Positions 5,466 through 6,457 of a DNA stretch of 6,457 nucleotides are shown piece after piece. The notes under the pieces were generated by a model, which searched no databases, was not told where the DNA came from, and worked only from the letters and a program-made list of their open reading frames with translations. Both the position numbers and the translations under genes were made by a program. The stretch is from Glo-17 sp964549735 (GTDB lineage: Bacteria; Krumholzibacteriota; Krumholzibacteriia; LZORAL124-64-63). The stretch lies in NCBI GenBank assembly GCA_964549735.1, contig CAZJWO010000142.1:1-6457 (forward strand), written 5' to 3'. Position 1 is the stretch's first letter, and every line of letters begins with the position of its first letter.

Positions 5466-6457
5466 CGTTGGCGACGCCGGTCGTCGCCGCCGCGGGCGAG
5501 GTGACCAGCAACGTGGACTTGAAGTTCTGGGGTCGTGCGATCTTCAACATGCATTACGACACGGCCATCCATTTCGTGGACTTCATGTCCTACCTCACGG
5601 ATGACGAGACCGAGTCGCTGAACTTCAATCCCCGCGACACGCGGCTCGGCTTCGCCGCCACGCAGAAGAACGGCGACTGGACGTACAACGGCGTCTTCGA
5701 GATCGATTTCTACGGCAGCAACGCCGGCAACAACCTGCTGCCGCGCCTGCGGCTGGGCTACGCCGAGGCCAAGCGCAGTTGCGGCCTGTCGATCCGCGGC
5801 GGGCAGGACTGGGTGCCGGTCGCGCAGCAGAATCCGGGCACCATCGATTTCGGCGTGCAGTCGTGGTCGGGCAACCTCTGGTGGCGCGTGCCGCAGCTGA
5901 CGGTGCGCCATCGCAGCGACAAGATCGAGTACCTCATCGGCGTGATGAAGCACCGCATCTCCGACACCCAGGAGCGCCAGGAGAAGATGCCGTGGTTCAT
6001 GGGGCGCGTCGGCCTGTTCGACCTGCTGGGCGAGGGCAGTCTGCTCGCGCTCGGCGGCGCAGTGCGTTCGGTCACCGTGGGCGATGAGGACTATTCGCCG
6101 TACCTCGGCGCCGTCGAGTTCGTGGTGCCGTTCGGCGATTCGGGCGTCGTGCTCAATGGCGAGGCCTATTACGGCGCCGGCGTCGGCCGCGAGTTCGTGC
6201 ATTACGGCTTCGACTACAATCCGGGCCATCCCGACGGCGCGCTCGCGATCAAGAGCCTGGGCGGCTTCGCCAGCCTGAAGATCCCGGCCTCGTCGAAGAT
6301 CGACGTGAACCTCGGCTTCGGCATGGACGACCCCGATGACGACGACCTGGTCTCCGTCTCGGCGCCGTACCTCAAGAACACGTCGCTCTTCGCGAACATG
6401 AAGTACAACGTCACGAAGCAGTTCGGCTGGGGCCTGGAGGTCTGCCACTTCATCACC
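5402..6457 (+). CDS. DcaP-like outer-membrane porin, 3' end beyond the window
   Basis: The reading frame is open from ATG 5402 to the window edge, giving 352 residues without a stop, so the C-terminus is missing. A signal peptide is clear: basic MRK and HGR, a hydrophobic core LALAVLALAGVTLA (11-24), and a probable signal peptidase I site near VVAAAGE (27-33). The mature part alternates polar and hydrophobic residues with aromatic girdle residues, as in a beta-barrel. Segments recalling DcaP-like porins are FNPRDTRLGFAAT (75-87), FEIDFYG (99-105), LRLGYAEA (116-123), GGQDWVP (133-139) and the acidic loop GMDDPDDDDL (307-316) followed by a FANMKYNVT strand. Such porins form trimeric channels for small, often acidic, solutes. 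GGAGG at 5391-5395 is 6 nt before the ATG. The gene diverges from the exchanger gene. The outer-membrane barrel call is firm; the DcaP family assignment is by recalled pattern, and the substrate is unknown. Confidence 0.85.
   Translation, partial: MRKGIWSHGRLALAVLALAGVTLATPVVAAAGEVTSNVDLKFWGRAIFNMHYDTAIHFVDFMSYLTDDETESLNFNPRDTRLGFAATQKNGDWTYNGVFEIDFYGSNAGNNLLPRLRLGYAEAKRSCGLSIRGGQDWVPVAQQNPGTIDFGVQSWSGNLWWRVPQLTVRHRSDKIEYLIGVMKHRISDTQERQEKMPWFMGRVGLFDLLGEGSLLALGGAVRSVTVGDEDYSPYLGAVEFVVPFGDSGVVLNGEAYYGAGVGREFVHYGFDYNPGHPDGALAIKSLGGFASLKIPASSKIDVNLGFGMDDPDDDDLVSVSAPYLKNTSLFANMKYNVTKQFGWGLEVCHFIT

Noticed and set aside
6326..6346. Acidic run in the porin (residues 309-315) as a dedicated Ca2+-binding site linked to the neighbouring exchanger.
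   Set aside because: A similar acidic DDPDDDD-type stretch is, as I recall, common at this place in DcaP-like barrels, so it is better read as a family feature than a special adaptation.
5396..6448. A 350-codon open frame on the minus strand opposite the porin gene.
   Set aside because: The plus strand encodes a clear signal peptide and beta-barrel pattern across the same bases. The antisense product is repetitive, with Arg, Ala, Val and His bias.

Overview
This window comes from the chromosome of a GC-rich Gram-negative (diderm) bacterium. The evidence is strong third-position G/C bias, Shine-Dalgarno sites before most genes, a lipobox lipoprotein, exported proteins and an outer-membrane beta-barrel porin. 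Phylum cannot be fixed from the sequence; a deltaproteobacterial-like or candidate-phylum lineage is plausible, but this is a guess. No mobile element, CRISPR array, tRNA or rRNA is visible. The content looks like housekeeping and cell-envelope functions rather than a genomic island.

Layout. (1) 174-2578, plus strand: a compact three-gene unit of a membrane-anchored DUF4230 protein, a small SLOG/LOG-like nucleotide-binding protein (TIGR00725 type) and a PatB/MalY-type PLP-dependent C-S lyase. The first two genes are 3 bp apart and the last two overlap by 4 bp. (2) 2575-3483, minus strand: an FkpA/Mip-type FKBP prolyl isomerase lipoprotein whose stop codon overlaps that of the lyase in a convergent arrangement. 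It carries an unusual in-register duplication of the FKBP N-terminal module. (3) 3714-4307, plus strand: an exported or membrane-anchored, 2-Cys, non-selenium glutathione-peroxidase-family thiol peroxidase, divergent from the FKBP gene across a 230-bp intergenic region with stacked dyads and an AT-rich promoter-like patch. (4) 4337-5212, minus strand: a small divergent Na+/Ca2+-exchanger-superfamily (CaCA) membrane protein, convergent with the peroxidase gene across a short GC-rich inverted repeat. (5) 5402 to the window end, plus strand: the first 352 codons of a DcaP-like outer-membrane porin, divergent from the exchanger gene across 189 bp that hold a TTTGATCAAA palindrome, a promoter-like element and a perfect TAAGGAGG well upstream of the porin start.

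Four of the seven genes (FKBP, peroxidase, exchanger, porin) act at or beyond the inner membrane, so the right half is an envelope neighbourhood of folding, peroxide defence, ion exchange and outer-membrane uptake. Their alternating orientations argue against one operon. I see no convincing previously undescribed multi-gene system. The best leads are the duplicated FKBP N-domain, the tight DUF4230-SLOG-PatB cassette, the divergent exchanger with an altered second repeat, and the leader region of the porin gene.
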